The notes under the pieces are model-generated. The model was not told the DNA's origin, made no database searches, and saw only the letters and a list, made by a program, of their open reading frames with translations. From NCBI GenBank assembly GCA_047967505.1, contig CM106540.1: 64,000 nt of DNA; one strand, given 5' to 3'. Source of the DNA: Dipteris shenzhenensis. Taxonomy: Eukaryota; Polypodiophyta; Polypodiopsida; Gleicheniales. Made by a program: the position numbers and the translations under genes. Positions 1 through 12,000 of the stretch are shown here, one piece after another. Each line of letters begins with the position of its first letter. Positions within the stretch are counted from its first letter, which is position 1.

Positions 1-1854
1 CCTTATAAATGCACTTACAGCCAATTGCATTCTTGTCTTTAGGAAAAGGCACCAATTCCCAAGTAGCATTTGCTTCCAAGGCATCCATTTCTTCATCCAT
101 GGCTTTCTCCCATTTTTCTTTTCCCATGGCTTGCTCAAAAGAAGTTGGTTCTGGTTCCTATATCACTTTGATCATATAGGCATAATGAATGGCTGTAAAT
201 CCATCATATTTCAACCTATCCACAGGATACCTAGCTCTGGTAGTCCTGTGCAAAATAGGCTCACTTCCAGGTGCTCTCAAAACATCCCTGGTCTTCCTTA
301 CTCTAGGTGTAACAATAGAATGAATACCCAACTCATCATCAATGCTGTGTTCTGAGCGACTGGATTCACCATCCACATAAGAGTCACCTGCATTCACATC
401 AAACATGGGCTGATCTACCTTCTCTTTTCCTTTTTGTGATACCTGCATACCACTATCTGCATTGCTTTGAGGAGATTCTCCTGATCTCAATTTGCCTGTC
501 CATGGTGTAGTATGTGAACCACTACTAGAGGACACTGTAGGTCCACTAATATTTTGTGATTGCTGTTGTGAATTCTATGAAGCATTACCATTTTGTGCAT
601 CTACATCATCAATCACATTTATAGGTTTATACCAGCTGCTCTCTCATCAAAAACAACATCTCTACTCACTGTAAACTTACGAGTACAAGGGTTATAGCAT
701 CTATACTCTTTCTGTTGCAGAGAATAACCAATAAAGATGCACTTCTCAGTTTTTGGATCCAACTTGGACCTCAATTCATTTGGCACATATCTGGTTTCCT
801 ACTAGTATACATCTCCTCTATTGTCATGCCATGTATTACTGCAGTGTGAGTCCTGTTCATTATGTAAACTACTGTAGCAACTACTTCAGCCCAATAATAA
901 TCTGGTAGGTCTTTCTCATTTAGCATGGCCCGAGATACCTCTCCTATATGCCTGTTTTTCTTTTCTGCAAGTCCATTTTGCTGTGGGGTATGACTGTGTG
1001 AATATTTTTGCTTTATGCCATGCTCTTGTAGGAACCTTGCAAACTCATTTGAGAGGTACTCTCCCCCTCCATCTGACCTTAGGCAATTTATTTGCAGGCC
1101 TGTTTCTTTTCCAACCATAGCTTTAAAAGCTTTGAAATGCCCAAACATTCACTTTTCTTTTTCATAAAACACACCCAAACTTTTCTGCTGTAGTCATCAA
1201 TAAAAGTGACAAAATAATGACAGCCTCCAATAGATGCAGCTTTAGTAGTCCACACATCAGAGTGGATTAATTCCAATGGCTTCTTACTCTTTTGAACATG
1301 TCTAGGAAATGGTTTCCTTGCCTGTTTTCCAAATTGATAGGCTTCACATACCTTATGCATTTCTGCAACCTTGAATTTAGGCAAACTTGCAATAATATTT
1401 TGGGCCTGCATTGATTTAAGTTGATATACATTAACATGACCAATGCGTTTGTGCCAGATATCAATATCTGCAACTACGCCGGTCCCATGTGCAAACATTA
1501 CTGCACTCAATTCAGGCATGTCCGCATCCAATGTAAACATCCTACCCTTCTTCTTTCCTTTTGCTATCAAGCGACCGTTATTTTTCATATCCTCAACAAA
1601 GCATTCGGGACATGAAATACATCAGACAGGTATTTCTTTTTCCCATCTTACATAGACAAAGGAATTTTACCAATCTGCACAATAGGGTGTGCAGTATCAT
1701 CACCAGTCTCCACAAATCCTAGTCTTTCCATTTTCCTTGCATCCTGCATCCATTTTGCATGAGCTATCATGTGGTTTGATGCACCTGAGTCAACAGACCA
1801 CACATCATTGCTTTCTTCTGCACTTGTCATAGAATTGGTCATGTGCTGCACCAT
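1..1854 (-). pseudogene. pol (protease-integrase-RT start) of copia element A
   Basis: The protease active site is intact here (VDSGASNHM, about 1770-1800), followed by the GAG-pre-integrase stretch (WHKRIGHVN near 1440). The integrase catalytic core follows, with HSDVW (about 1250), FIDDYSR (about 1195) and SDGGGEYLS (about 1060). A frameshift splits the core near 1140, and a deletion removes part of the integrase C-terminal domain near 785. At about 620-640 the reading frame shifts by one base at exactly the same place as in element B. The linker carrying DDELGI and the start of the RT domain are at 1-600. Confidence 0.85.
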
Positions 1855-1897
1855 AATTCTGCACTTGTCATAGAATTGGTCATGTGCTGCACCATAA
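1816..1897. repeat. 41-base tandem duplication inside element A
   Basis: The stretch starting TTCTGCACTTGTCATAG occurs twice head to tail (1816 and 1857). Element B has one copy at the matching place, so the duplication arose in A after the two copies separated. Confidence 0.9.
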
Positions 1898-2849
1898 ACA
1901 GATGCTCATTTCTGTTATCACCCTTTCTACCAGAAGATGCATAATTCCCTTGCTGCATTTTTCCATTCATGATGTCATTCTGCTTTTTATAGTAGTCTTT
2001 AGCCATATGACCCATTTTACCACAGTAGTAGCATTCAACATTGCTGTTTGCATTTTGGCCTCTTTGCCATCCACCACGACCTCTTTGGCTCCCCTTGCCT
2101 TTAAAGTTACCACGTCCTCCTCCATAGGACTGGTTTTCTTGAGTTTGCTGCATATTCTGATTTCTACCACGCCTCCAGATCGGCCTGCTCTACCTCTGCC
2201 TCTACCTGTTCTAGCATTTGAGTAGAAGATAGTTTCTTTTGAAGTTCCTCTTGAAGAAGATGCACTGCCATTTCTCTACTCTTCAGAAATTAGAAGAGCA
2301 AACAACTCCTCAAAATCAAGAAATTTTTCACTAAAAGCAATGGATGTCCGGAACTGTGCATAATCCTTTCCTAGACCATTCAAGGTCACAGAAACTAAAT
2401 CATCATCCTCCACTGGTGACCCAATGGAAGCAAGTGCATCTGCAATTTTCTTCACCTTCATGTGGTAGTCATTGATGCTCATGTCTGCACATTGTGCAAC
2501 TCCTGCTTGAGCTGCATTTTCGTGGCTTGCATATTTGTGTTGTACATCTTTGTCAAAGTATCCCATGCCTCCTTTGGCGTACTTGCATCTAGAATATGCA
2601 CAATCATAGAATCTGAAATACTGATAGGCAGCTAGTACGTAACTTTTTTGGCTCTCTCATGCCATCCTTTAAATGCTTGCATTTCCTGTTGATTGGGAAC
2701 ATTAGGAAGAACTGGTTTTCTTCATTTCCTGTAATGGACTCCCAATAGCCTTTTCTTATAAGGAAATTCGTCATTCTAAACTTCCATGCTTGGAAGTTGT
2801 TCTTGTCAAGCTTTTCAGTGACAATCTGTGAAAGAGAATCAGACGCCAT
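1839..2849 (-). pseudogene. gag of copia element A
   Basis: Capsid-like Gag of a copia element. The start is the ATG at 2849 (MASDSLSQIVTEKLDKNNF), the usual 'LDKNNFxxWKxRM' opening of plant copia Gag. The reading is broken by frameshifts near 2600 and 2270. A Gly/Arg-rich stretch (about 2080-2200) precedes a CCHC zinc knuckle (CYYCGKMGHMAKDY) near 1990-2035; its last Cys is changed to Tyr. The product would coat the element's RNA in cytoplasmic particles. The same region in element B lies at about 27300-28253. Confidence 0.85.
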
Positions 2850-3008
2850 TACAGAACACTACAAAATATTCTATCACTGTAAAAAGCATAGCTTCTGCCT
2901 CATAAGGGCACATTTGCAAAACTAACAAAAGTGGTATTTGACCACACAGTCTCTTCCTAGTGACGATTTTGCATGAACAGGCAATAAGGATGATTTTGTA
3001 ACTCCCAA

Positions 3009-3640
3009 GCGGTCATTACCATGGGATTATGATTTCTTGAGCATACCTTATGCAGATCACTCTAGTTGCAGTTTGAGCCATGTGTGCTCATTCGTGGTGT
3101 GCATTGGGTTATAGTGGATGATTTATAGGCCATTTGGATGCATTGTGGTCCTTATTGGATGCGTTGATAGGCCTAAATTGCCTTGTGGGATGCTATTTTT
3201 ATGGACGCTTTGTGGCATTTTGGATTACCATTGCAGTTGGCATTTTCTTTTGGGCCAAATTTGCTCATATGGATGCATAGTATATGCACATGAGTCAGAT
3301 GCTTTGAGACATGAGTTTTGGTGATATTTCACTCTATTGTGGCATACACATTTGGGTGCACCTGGTATTTGGTGTAATTCTCTCTTGCAGGAACTAGCAT
3401 TTGGGATTTTACTTTATTTGCATCATGGCATCCTCTTCCATGTCTGAAAAGGAGTTTTTTAGCATTAAAAAGTTTGATGGGACACACTTTTCTTTGTGGA
3501 AAGAACAAATAAGGGATGTGCTTATTCAAAAGAAGCAAATTAAACCCTTGGCAGGTATTGAAGCTAAGCCTGCAAATATGTCTAATTATGATTGGAATGA
3601 GTTGGATGCATCTCCCCAAAATGGTATGATTCTTTGGCCA
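3009..3640 (+). mobile_element. Fragment of family-2 copia (leader plus gag start)
   Basis: Plus-strand sequence that matches the leader of element C from 20395 on (both begin AGCGGTCATT). It carries the first part of a Gag protein starting at 3424 (MASSSMSEKEFFSIKKFDG). Homology to Gag can be followed to about 3612, with the motif NYDWNELDA. This copy is in frame where C has an extra base near 21030. It is joined directly to the broken leader of element A in opposite orientation, and no LTR is present. Not functional. Confidence 0.85.
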
Positions 3641-3995
3641 AAGATTGAGTCTCTACTTCCGTGAGTGGACTCCCTTTTGATGCTTTGGATTTATACTCCT
3701 CAGGGATATGTTGAATCTCAACTTTTGCGATGGTTGGAGTCGATTGTGATGCTTCAAGAGTAGACTCTTTCAAAGGCTGAGATGGATTGGGAGTATATTG
3801 AGTCTCTACTTCCTCAAGAGTCTTTGATGCAGACTTGGGTGTCTCAATTATTTTAATTGGAGATTGAGCAATTATGAATCGAACAGTATGAACCACAAAT
3901 GTATATAGTTCTACATCATAATATGTAGACATTGAGGATTGTGAGCCCTTCACATCAAATATTTCATCGAGGAGCAACTTGCAGTTGTAGCACAC
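3582..3995 (-). other. Unrecognised open frame with VETQ repeats
   Basis: A 137-residue frame; the same frame continues upstream past one TAG to about 4150, so it is probably the remnant of a longer protein. Visible features are a CYNCKLLLDEI start, a stretch of mixed hydrophobic residues, then a Ser/Thr/Pro-rich tail. The tail has a loosely repeated block beginning VETQ/VEIQ three times (DNA repeats of GAGTCTCTACTTCC near 3647 and 3801). I do not recognise the family. It overlaps the end of the copia fragment on the other strand, so its 3' end may be fortuitous. Confidence 0.3.
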
Positions 3996-3999
3996 TCTC

Positions 4000-5227
4000 C
4001 ACCCATAGCTGTATGGATCATTTTTCTCTACAACCTCACATCATTGTAAGTCCATTACTTCTTGCAAGTCACTATCATAGTTTGTGACTTGTTCAATTGC
4101 ACTTATTAACCTTGATGTGGATCTATCCCCATCATAACATACAAGGGAATGAATAAGTGCATCGCAAAAGATACATGCCATGAAAGTTACAATGCATTAA
4201 GAGTAAGTGTACCATGAAAGTTATATACTTACGCTAACACATTGCCATGATATCTTGGCATTGAATTGGCAAAATAACATTTATTGGCTTGTAGGTCCAA
4301 AGCTACCAAACTCTAATGTTTCCTGCATGACCAATTAAGAATCTTTATTATTTGACTCCATCTTACATCTCGCAAAAGTAAATACGAGGGTGGCGTGTCA
4401 CTTACGTCTCATTATATAGAAAAACGATAACTCATACGTTGTCCATATTGAGAGTTTGCAGCTAGGTGCAGATATATTCTAGTGACTTTTTAGTATTGTT
4501 GAGCCATGCAGAAAGAAGGGAATCTACGATATGTACACACTTTGCAAAATTTACAAGGAAACTAAGATATCATTATACTGCATCAAAAAATAACCAAACA
4601 TTAGCTCATTAGATTTAATAAATATATAAATACTAAGCCAAGATATAAAAACATGATGCTTTATGTGTGGATGCCATGTTCTGTACTATGGTCATCTCAT
4701 GCACCTGTGCTTTTGGCATGCTTATGATAGAGCAATGTGTACATTCATGCTTTGATTTGTCATTTGTTGCAAAGGTCTTACCAATTGATTTCTTTCAATA
4801 TTGGCAGTTTCTAATTGCTAACAATGATTCTAACTTGATGCGTAGATCTCAAAAAGACGATCACTTTTTCTTTTTGGAGCGTGTGCAAATTCTTCCTGGA
4901 TTGGAAGTTATGGCTTGTCAAAGTTTTAATCAAGAAGAGAGGTAATTGATGATGTGGTAGAGGTTGTTCACATGCAGCTATTGTGCTTGGCAAGGGGGCC
5001 CTATGCCACATGGCAATATTTTGACTAATTGAATTAACCCAAGTTTAAAAAAACTTAACCATGGTTTAGTGTGGGTTGCTTGACCAATGACCAAGCCTGA
5101 CTCAACCATGATCCAACCCAAGCCTGACTCAACCATGATCCAACCCTATCTACCAGTGACCACACCTTGGCTAACCAAGGTTAACTGCACTTAGCCAAGG
5201 TAAAGACTTATCCTGCCATGTGCCAAT
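4000..5227. other. No recognisable gene
   Basis: AT-rich intergenic DNA. An open frame at 4667-4945 (plus) has no family signature and is not supported. At 5057-5200 there are several short inverted motifs (AACCATGGTT, CCTTGGCTAACCAAGG) resembling the palindromes in the intron of the neighbouring transposase-like pseudogene. Confidence 0.6.
5091..5144. repeat. 27-base tandem repeat, two copies
   Basis: CCAAGCCTGACTCAACCATG followed by ATCCAAC is repeated exactly once, head to tail, just beyond the 3' end of the transposase-like pseudogene. Confidence 0.9.
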
Positions 5228-8150
5228 CTAAGGCAACCTTGGAGAAAACCTTTGCAGTAGAGACATGAAGATATCTGTGACCTTCGTGAAGATGACGAGT
5301 TGTGAAGATTTCACATTGAAAGCCTTTGACATACGGCTAGCTGGAGCATAGTAGCTATCGTGTGCATGTGGAGCGGGTCCTGCCCATTTGGAGAAGCAGG
5401 AATTGGTCGCTTTAGAGCTGTAAGTGAGCACATACTAATTTAAATTGAGAGGCAGCACCATCTGAACATGGGGCAATGTTGTTTAATATTTTTTGCATGG
5501 GGATTTTCCTTTTTTAGCCATTCCCAATGTAGTAGAAAAGCATGCTGCACAAATAGGGTGTCATGTTCCCTATCATCTAAAATGTAGAAATGGTACATGC
5601 GTTGCATTGACCTGGACTCCTATGAGTTAGTAAGCATATTGGCATCAGGCGTGGAAGAATCAAGCAAATGACTGTATGTGATATGCACAAGAATTGTTAT
5701 CTGCTTGTTGTACCAGTGAGCACTTTGTATCTCATCTTGTTCTTGAAAAGAAGCAAAATGTATGACAGATACAATAGTGTCATAGGGAAAATTGGCAAAG
5801 CATGTCCTGAACTGCTTATCCTGTGAGTTGGCCGTGAAATTGTGAAGCACATATTTTGGGATGGATTGAACCACGTGACCTACAAGCTCCCTTGGTTGGG
5901 TGCTCTTAAGAATATGACAATAGCCCTCTCTTTTTATCAGATCCTTCAACATTTGCATTTTCAAATCTCCTCCATTTTAGAGCAAGATGGTTGTCTTCCC
6001 TCATTTCATTTGGACAGACATTGAATGTCTTCTTCTTTAGCTTCAAACTGCAATGCTTGCATGTGCAGAAAATGCATTCAATCCTGTGCCACTCACAGTC
6101 TCCCTTTGGACAAACCACTGGCTCCCATAGAGACCTCAAGCTATAAAACTTGCCCTCCCTTGCAACACATGATGAGGATCCAGGTGGTCTACAAACTGTG
6201 CATTCATTGGGGAGGCATGGGCATCGATCCCCATGGAGCAATGCTCCAATACGACCGGATCTCAAGTCATTCATAGCTTGTTTGGCTAGGTCAAAGTCTA
6301 TGTGTGTTTTGCAACAACAAACATTTTTGTCTTTGAGTTTCTAGACGTACCAGGGCTTACAATGCTCAAAGCTCCTCTGCCCAATTGAAATATCTAGATT
6401 CTGATCCACAAACTTGAGATACAACTCCGTTTGCTGACCCAACATGTGGGAGCAACAGAATAATGAGCCCCCTTTTTGCTACTACTAAAAGAATACAATA
6501 CACAGTTAAATTTTCAACCACCGTGATGGTTTAGGACAGTCACAATTTCAATCACCGGGCTGGTTTAAGACATGTTTAGGACAATCACAATTTCAACCAC
6601 CAGGATGGTTTAAGACACTGTCACAGTTTCAACCACTGGGATGGTTTAGCCTGATGGTCTCAACTTCATATATTAGACAACAACAACTATATTTCTTTTC
6701 ATTTCTGAATTCCACCATTAGAAAATAACAATATATTGCTTTTCATTTCTGAATTCCATAATTTAATAGTGGTATATGACCCGAATAGCACGAAATTAAA
6801 TTTAATGAATTTAAGTACTAAGAAACACAATAATTTCAACCACCAGGCTAGTCAATACCTAATGTTTGTTCAACCACGCTGGTTCATGACAATCACATAA
6901 CTAGTGATTGAGCTAAAGCAGCCACAGTTGCATGATGTTCCAACCATGGGCTGGTTTAGTAAAATAACAATATATTGCGAAATATATTGCTATTAATTTC
7001 TACTCAACCATGCCACAGGGCTGCACAACAACTAATCTAATGTCTATTCAACCATGCTGGTTCAGGACAATCACATCATTGGCGATTGAGTTGAACCAGC
7101 CTATAGTTGCATGATGTTCCAACCACCGGGCTGGTTTAGGACAATCACATTTAGTCCAAGCCTAGTTTAAGAAAAGAAGCAAGTAAACTATCCCAAAGCT
7201 CAATCACAAACAACCACTGAGATGGTTTAGGCACCACTGACCTGCATTGTATCTAGCATGTGTATGTTGTGCTCCTCAAACACCTTTTGTCCGGTTCGCT
7301 TCTTACAGATGTCCTTTCGATTTGGAGAAGCTCTCATATTTTCGTGCCAAAACATCGTCACTATAGCAATGACTTCCGTATGTAGATTGTCTCTCCTTTT
7401 CTTGCATTTTATTGAAGCCCACATACTTCTCAGATCAGGATGATTATGCATTGCTTCTGCTCTACGTTCAACTGTCAGAGCCACGTTGGTCCTTCTGATT
7501 GACAACATCTTCGACATTGTGCACCGAAGCCATTTCTCCTTTGTTTCAGGGGATGCCAACATAGCTAATATCGCCCTCTTTGTAGCTAGTTGATCTAAGC
7601 TGTGCACCCCTTTCACTTTCTGTAGGTCATTTCTTAGGTTAGAGAGCATCGCCTCTTGGGCGTGCATCCTGAGGTGTTGGTAGGGTTGTTACTCTACGAA
7701 CTTTAGGGTGCAGGCTAAAGCTTATGAAGAATCGAGATTGGTAATCACCTAAATGGCCTGATGTTGCTGCCTCGAATGCTCCCATCAATCGTGACACCGC
7801 ATCTCGTGTTCTTTGATCTGATGGCAATGATCGAATGTGTGCATCTGCAATTGCTTCTTGCTGCTGCTGCTCTGCAAGGAGTCTTCTTTGTTCTCATTGT
7901 TTCTCCCTTTGCAAATGTTGCAAAAGTGTCTTCCATTTCTGATTCGATACCGTGCCAATGCTTTCCTTGACCCACACTTTGTTCCTTTTGCCTTGACATG
8001 GCTTTGGGAAATGCTCCATCTACCCTCAGTGCAGTCAGTTATGGGATGCCTTCCTGTACTTGCATGTAGCCTAGTTGGCAGTGTGTCAACTCTATCTAAA
8101 GTCGTCCAGCCATCAGGCCACACATGGCCCCCATCTGGTGTCCAAACCAA
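5228..8150 (-). pseudogene. DDE-transposase-like plant protein, two exons, decayed
   Basis: Remnant of a large plant DNA-transposon-type protein that I recognise by pattern but cannot assign to a named superfamily. The N-terminal exon ends at 7242 and includes a basic block with SPNRKDICKKR (about 7300). The C-terminal exon starts at 6433 and runs to about 5230. It holds a Cys-rich block with CCCKTH (about 6325), then CPCLP, LWEPVVCPKGDCEWH, and a pair of Cys clusters (about 6050-6220). After that come YVLHNF...QDKQFRTC, EIQSAHWYNKQITILVHITY (about 5690-5745), DDREHDTLFVQH (about 5560-5595) and DGAASQF (about 5465). Related proteins have an acidic D-x-AENY motif just before the EIQS block; here it is damaged. 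The splice sites read CAG|GTCAGT at 7242/7241 and GGTCAG|CAA at 6434/6433. There is a TAG at 6341-6343, a stop near 5620, and frameshifts in the N-terminal part. Boundaries and terminal repeats were not found. Confidence 0.7.
6434..7241 (-). other. Intron of the transposase-like pseudogene, palindrome-rich
   Basis: 808-base GT-AG interval joining two exons whose encoded motifs (HMLDTMQ then QTELYLKF) are contiguous in related proteins as I remember them. It contains about 11 copies of a short imperfect palindrome of the form CAACCACCGGGCTGGTTT, at about 6515, 6549, 6593, 6630, 6835, 6871, 6941, 7014, 7049, 7119 and 7211. Most copies are followed by TTAGGACAATCACA-like sequence. Confidence 0.6.
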
Positions 8151-8164
8151 GACCTACTGGATAA

Positions 8165-9017
8165 CCTAGCTACTCAAATGCCTTCTCCTCATATGGGGGG
8201 CTTACAAGTAGAGTTCCCACGTAGTTACATGAGAGTGGAGCATTGATATCTAGCACCCCCCCTTAATGTCCACCCGTAAGTGAACTACTTTTTCGGCCTA
8301 ATGCCAAGGCGATGAAGATGCCTCTCCAGCAAGTCTCTTCCAAGAGTCTTCGTAAAGATGTCCGCAGCATTCTCTATAGTCGAACAGTACACCAAGTCGA
8401 CCTCCATCCATGATGAGCTCGCGTACAAAGTGATATTGAATCTCAATGTGTTTTGTGCGAGCGTGGAACACAGGGTTCTTTGCAATTGCCATGCAACTCT
8501 GATTGTCACGTGATAACTGCGTAGGCTTGTTCTGCACTGCACCCATGTCCCCTAAAATCCTCTTGAACCACACTGCCTCACAAGAGGCAAAACATGTTGA
8601 TTTGTACTCAGCCTCGGTAGAAGAAAGAGCAACTGTAGGTTGCTTCTTGCTAACCCATGACACAGCTCCAGATCTAAGTGAGAAACAGTAACATATCATT
8701 GATCTCCTGCTATCCACGTCTCTTGCCCAATCCGAGTCACAGAATCCGGTCAAGATGTTGCCCTTGGTATAGGTGATGCCATAATCAAGTGTGCCTTTGA
8801 TGTATTTCAGCACCCGCATCCCTACCCTCCAATGGTTCTCCCGGGGCTTATTAGAAAACCTGTGTACACCAGTCGCAAAGCTGATGTCCACCGGCAACGT
8901 GTTGCACAAGTAAATCAAATTGCCCACAAGCCTTCTGTACTTCACTTCATCCACCAGTGGTGATGAATCCTCATTTGAGAGCTTCACGTCAAAGCAATTG
9001 AATACTATAGCACTCAC
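8165..9017 (-). mobile_element. Copia element E, 3' fragment
   Basis: A 5'-truncated copia piece on the minus strand consisting of the RNase H end of pol, a purine tract (about 8256-8270, GGACATTAAGGGGGG on the minus strand) and the beginning of a 3' LTR. The LTR starts TGCTAGATATCAATG at 8255 and is followed for at most about 90 bases before the transposase-like pseudogene region. Its sequence differs from elements A/B, C and F, so it is a fourth copia family. Confidence 0.8.
8285..9017 (-). pseudogene. Copia RNase H domain (element E)
   Basis: Reads KYRRLVGNLIYLCNT, then [66 protein letters not shown]. These are the standard RNase H and tail motifs of plant copia polyproteins. A two-base loss near 8403 (after IMDG) shifts the last 45 residues, which continue in another frame as VDLVYCSTIENAADIFTKTLG down to about 8290. 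The RT domain is absent: homology fades upstream of about 9005. Confidence 0.85.
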
Positions 9018-12000
9018 TTTTTATTTCTCAATGGTATGAGAAGAGGAGAGAATCATGAAAAGAGAAATAATAATACTTGGAGAAGACTTGTTTCTACCTC
9101 TTATTTATCTAGAGCAATGTGATTTATATCTCTAGGTGTTTTCAAATGGAGCAATCTACCAAAATCAATTTCTTATATATTTAATTATAAAAATCCATAT
9201 CCCCCTCACCCAATCTTGTCTCAAACTTACTACATCAAGTGTGTAATCATATTTTTTGCCTCATTGGAAGCCAATATATTATTGGGAGATAGAGATAGAG
9301 ACCCCTTGGCTTATACTCTAGGTCCTCTTCTATTGCTCCACTTGAAACTCTTGCATAAGTCTTTGCCTATCCTTTGGATCTAGCTCTTGTAAAAGTTTCC
9401 TAGCCTTCTTTGTGCTACTACCCAAGGTAGCAAAAGCCCTTTTACCCACCAACCAAACCACTTATTCCATTCTAGGATCACAATATACACATCTAAGCAA
9501 CCCCAAACTTTAAAAAAATATAAATGCAAGCAGCCCTAATCTTAGATACATAGAAATTTGAAAACCTTATCTTGTGGAATATGGAATCTTCTTAAAATCA
9601 AACTTTGAAGGTATGTGTATGTGTTTTCAAAGGAAAGCTTTGATAATTATGCTAGATGAAATGGGATGGGAGAAGAACATATTAGTATACAAATACATTG
9701 CATAACCCATTATTCAAGGTAAAGATGCAAATTATGGGATCCAAAATTCCCCACAACACCAAAACATACATACGTGCATGCTAGGTGCATTATTACAAAT
9801 CCATACTAGTTACCTTCACTATCACTTGGGTTGTCATAGTAGCTATAGAGGTCAAATTCTAGAGCTACCAGCCTCTTTTTGGTCTTGCATAGTTTGCTAC
9901 ATTCCTTCACCTTGCCTTGGCTTCCTTCCTAGGCTAGATGCTCCAAAAGAAAAAACCTTGTTTTCTCGAGTTTGCCTTCGATCCCCATTTTACTTTGAGC
10001 TTGGATATGGGCATAGCTCCACCGCATGTTGGCTACACAAAGGTTTCTCTTATGGAGACCTAGAACCTTTGCTACCTTTGACAAGCTGACACATTTGTTG
10101 TTGCCGCATTCTCCATCGAAACTATTACCATTAAGTACCATCATTAGAGATGACCTCTTCAAGAAAGGTTCATCATTTAATCAGGGCACTTTGACTTGTG
10201 TCAAAGTGTTGTGAATGTTGGCCAACACATCTCGATTGCAACCCATTTCTTCAGATCAACCATCCATGAAACTGGGATGGAGGAGGAGTTCTAGAAATAG
10301 TTGCTTGCAAGTATCTTTGTTGAGGCCCTTCGTCTGCTCGTACCGGGAGTTAGCCACAATTCTATAAGCACATTAGATTACTACTTGTTAGCACATGACA
10401 AAGGAATATCAATGACACTACTTTTTGAACCACCTATCCATGCTTTCCCTAAACTCGAGTATGTTCCTTGGAAGAAGCCATGCCAAGATGGTTTCTATTA
10501 CCATAACATTGAAAATACAATTTGTTATGTTGCTAATCAAGGCAAGTGCATTATTTAAGCCAAGTGTCATAATTTACAAATTTATAGTGCCCTAGGTGAG
10601 TTCCAAAGGTTGTCTTGTACACATCTTCCCTCCCTAAACCAAAATTTAGGCTCCTTATAATTTGTTAGCACTGCTCTGCAGTCAGTGCCCTTCTAACACT
10701 TTTGAAAAAAAGTGTCCCTCCATTTGTTTTAGGCCACGTTTCCCCACTTTCTATTTTGAGTGATATCTCTCTCTCTCTTTCCTCCCCCTTCCCAAATCAA
10801 CTCCTCTCTCTCTCTCTCTCTCTCTCCCCAAATCAACTCATCCCTCTAAGGGCAGTGCTCACGAGTATTTGTACTCACTTGGTTTATTCCCACATATCAA
10901 CTCCTTTTAAGTGATTCCTCAACTTGCCTTCTTTAGTTATTTTTCACATCCATGTTTAATCTCTAGGTTGTATATATGGAGGTGAATTATGAAGCAACTC
11001 AAGGTGATGAAAGACTAAGTCATAATTCGTAATGGGCAAACCAAAAACTACGAAAGAAACATTTGGTATGCAAGTCTAATAGCATGATTGGCTGCAAGCG
11101 CACTATTTATTAGCACTACAAATGCCTTTCCTTATTTTTTGTAGTGGTCTTCTAGCCTAGGTGTGCATTAATATCGCAATAGTACTCCCATGGTGGGTGA
11201 GTTGCTCAACCCATGGGTGGGAAAAGAATAGTGAAATCTGGCCCACTCTCATGCTCCAACTTTCACTCATACATACATGCTAAATTTAACTAAGAAAGAG
11301 ATGTCACTCCACATAGCTCAATCTCAAGGACAAGTAGCCATTTTCAAAGGAGCTCTCAACTTCAATCCCCACTCATGTCAACAATCTAATCCCTCATTCT
11401 GAGTTTTGCTTGCTTCGTAAGATATATCACAAAATGAGATTGGGGTTTTTGTACGACGTAAATATTTCCCTAGTTGAAATTAAGAACATGCTTGAATTCA
11501 TACTAAAGATTTGACACTAATAGTGTGATCCCCTAGGACACCTTGGTTCAAGATACGAGTTCCTATTGCACCACTCATCCTTTTAGCATTTGCCGAGTAG
11601 CTTGTGTTGTCCTTATGAAAGATTGCTGCAGTGATATGCAGAAGAGAAATGAAGCCAAAAAGAAGATGATTGGGTTGAATTCGAAAAGGAAGGCTGACAT
11701 TAGCATGATTGACAAGTTTAGGACTGAAACACATTTGAATGAAGGACAACATTCATGAGACGAATAATATATGCTAACCTATGTAAGGATCGATGGGAAT
11801 GAGAATGTAAGTTGAAAGTGTCTTGAAATAGGTGAAAAAAGGACAAGGACGGCACAACAAAACCCATCCTAAACAAAATGCTCTTCTGCACTTTCATTAT
11901 CATATCATAATCTGTCTTTGAAAATTCAGTTAAAAAGGACATGCTCTTGAATGCCCAGCTAAAAGAACTACACCACTGTTGAGAATGTTGTTTTAAATTG

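Larger units (their letters stand above)
1..3005 (-). mobile_element. Copia element A, partial and degraded
   Basis: Ty1/copia retrotransposon on the minus strand, running from its untranslated leader (right) through gag, protease and integrase, and leaving the window just inside the reverse transcriptase. It is the same family as element B: bases 1-3005 match about 25449-28410 almost colinearly. It differs from B by several deletions, for example about 40 bases near 785 and about 75 bases near 1605 that remove part of the protease-integrase linker. It also has a 41-base tandem duplication at 1816-1897. It keeps an integrase stretch that B has lost (about 1050-1200). The leader stops abruptly at 3005, so the 5' LTR and primer site are gone. 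Not functional. Confidence 0.9.

Noticed and set aside
4667-4945. 92-residue plus-strand frame
   Set aside because: No motif, no supporting context, and embedded in AT-rich intergenic DNA.
6515-7230. CRISPR-like or satellite array
   Set aside because: The short palindromes are irregularly spaced and imperfect, and they fall within an intron in a plant genome.
7761-8169. Plus-strand frames of 69 and 110 residues
   Set aside because: Antisense to the N-terminal exon of the transposase-like pseudogene.
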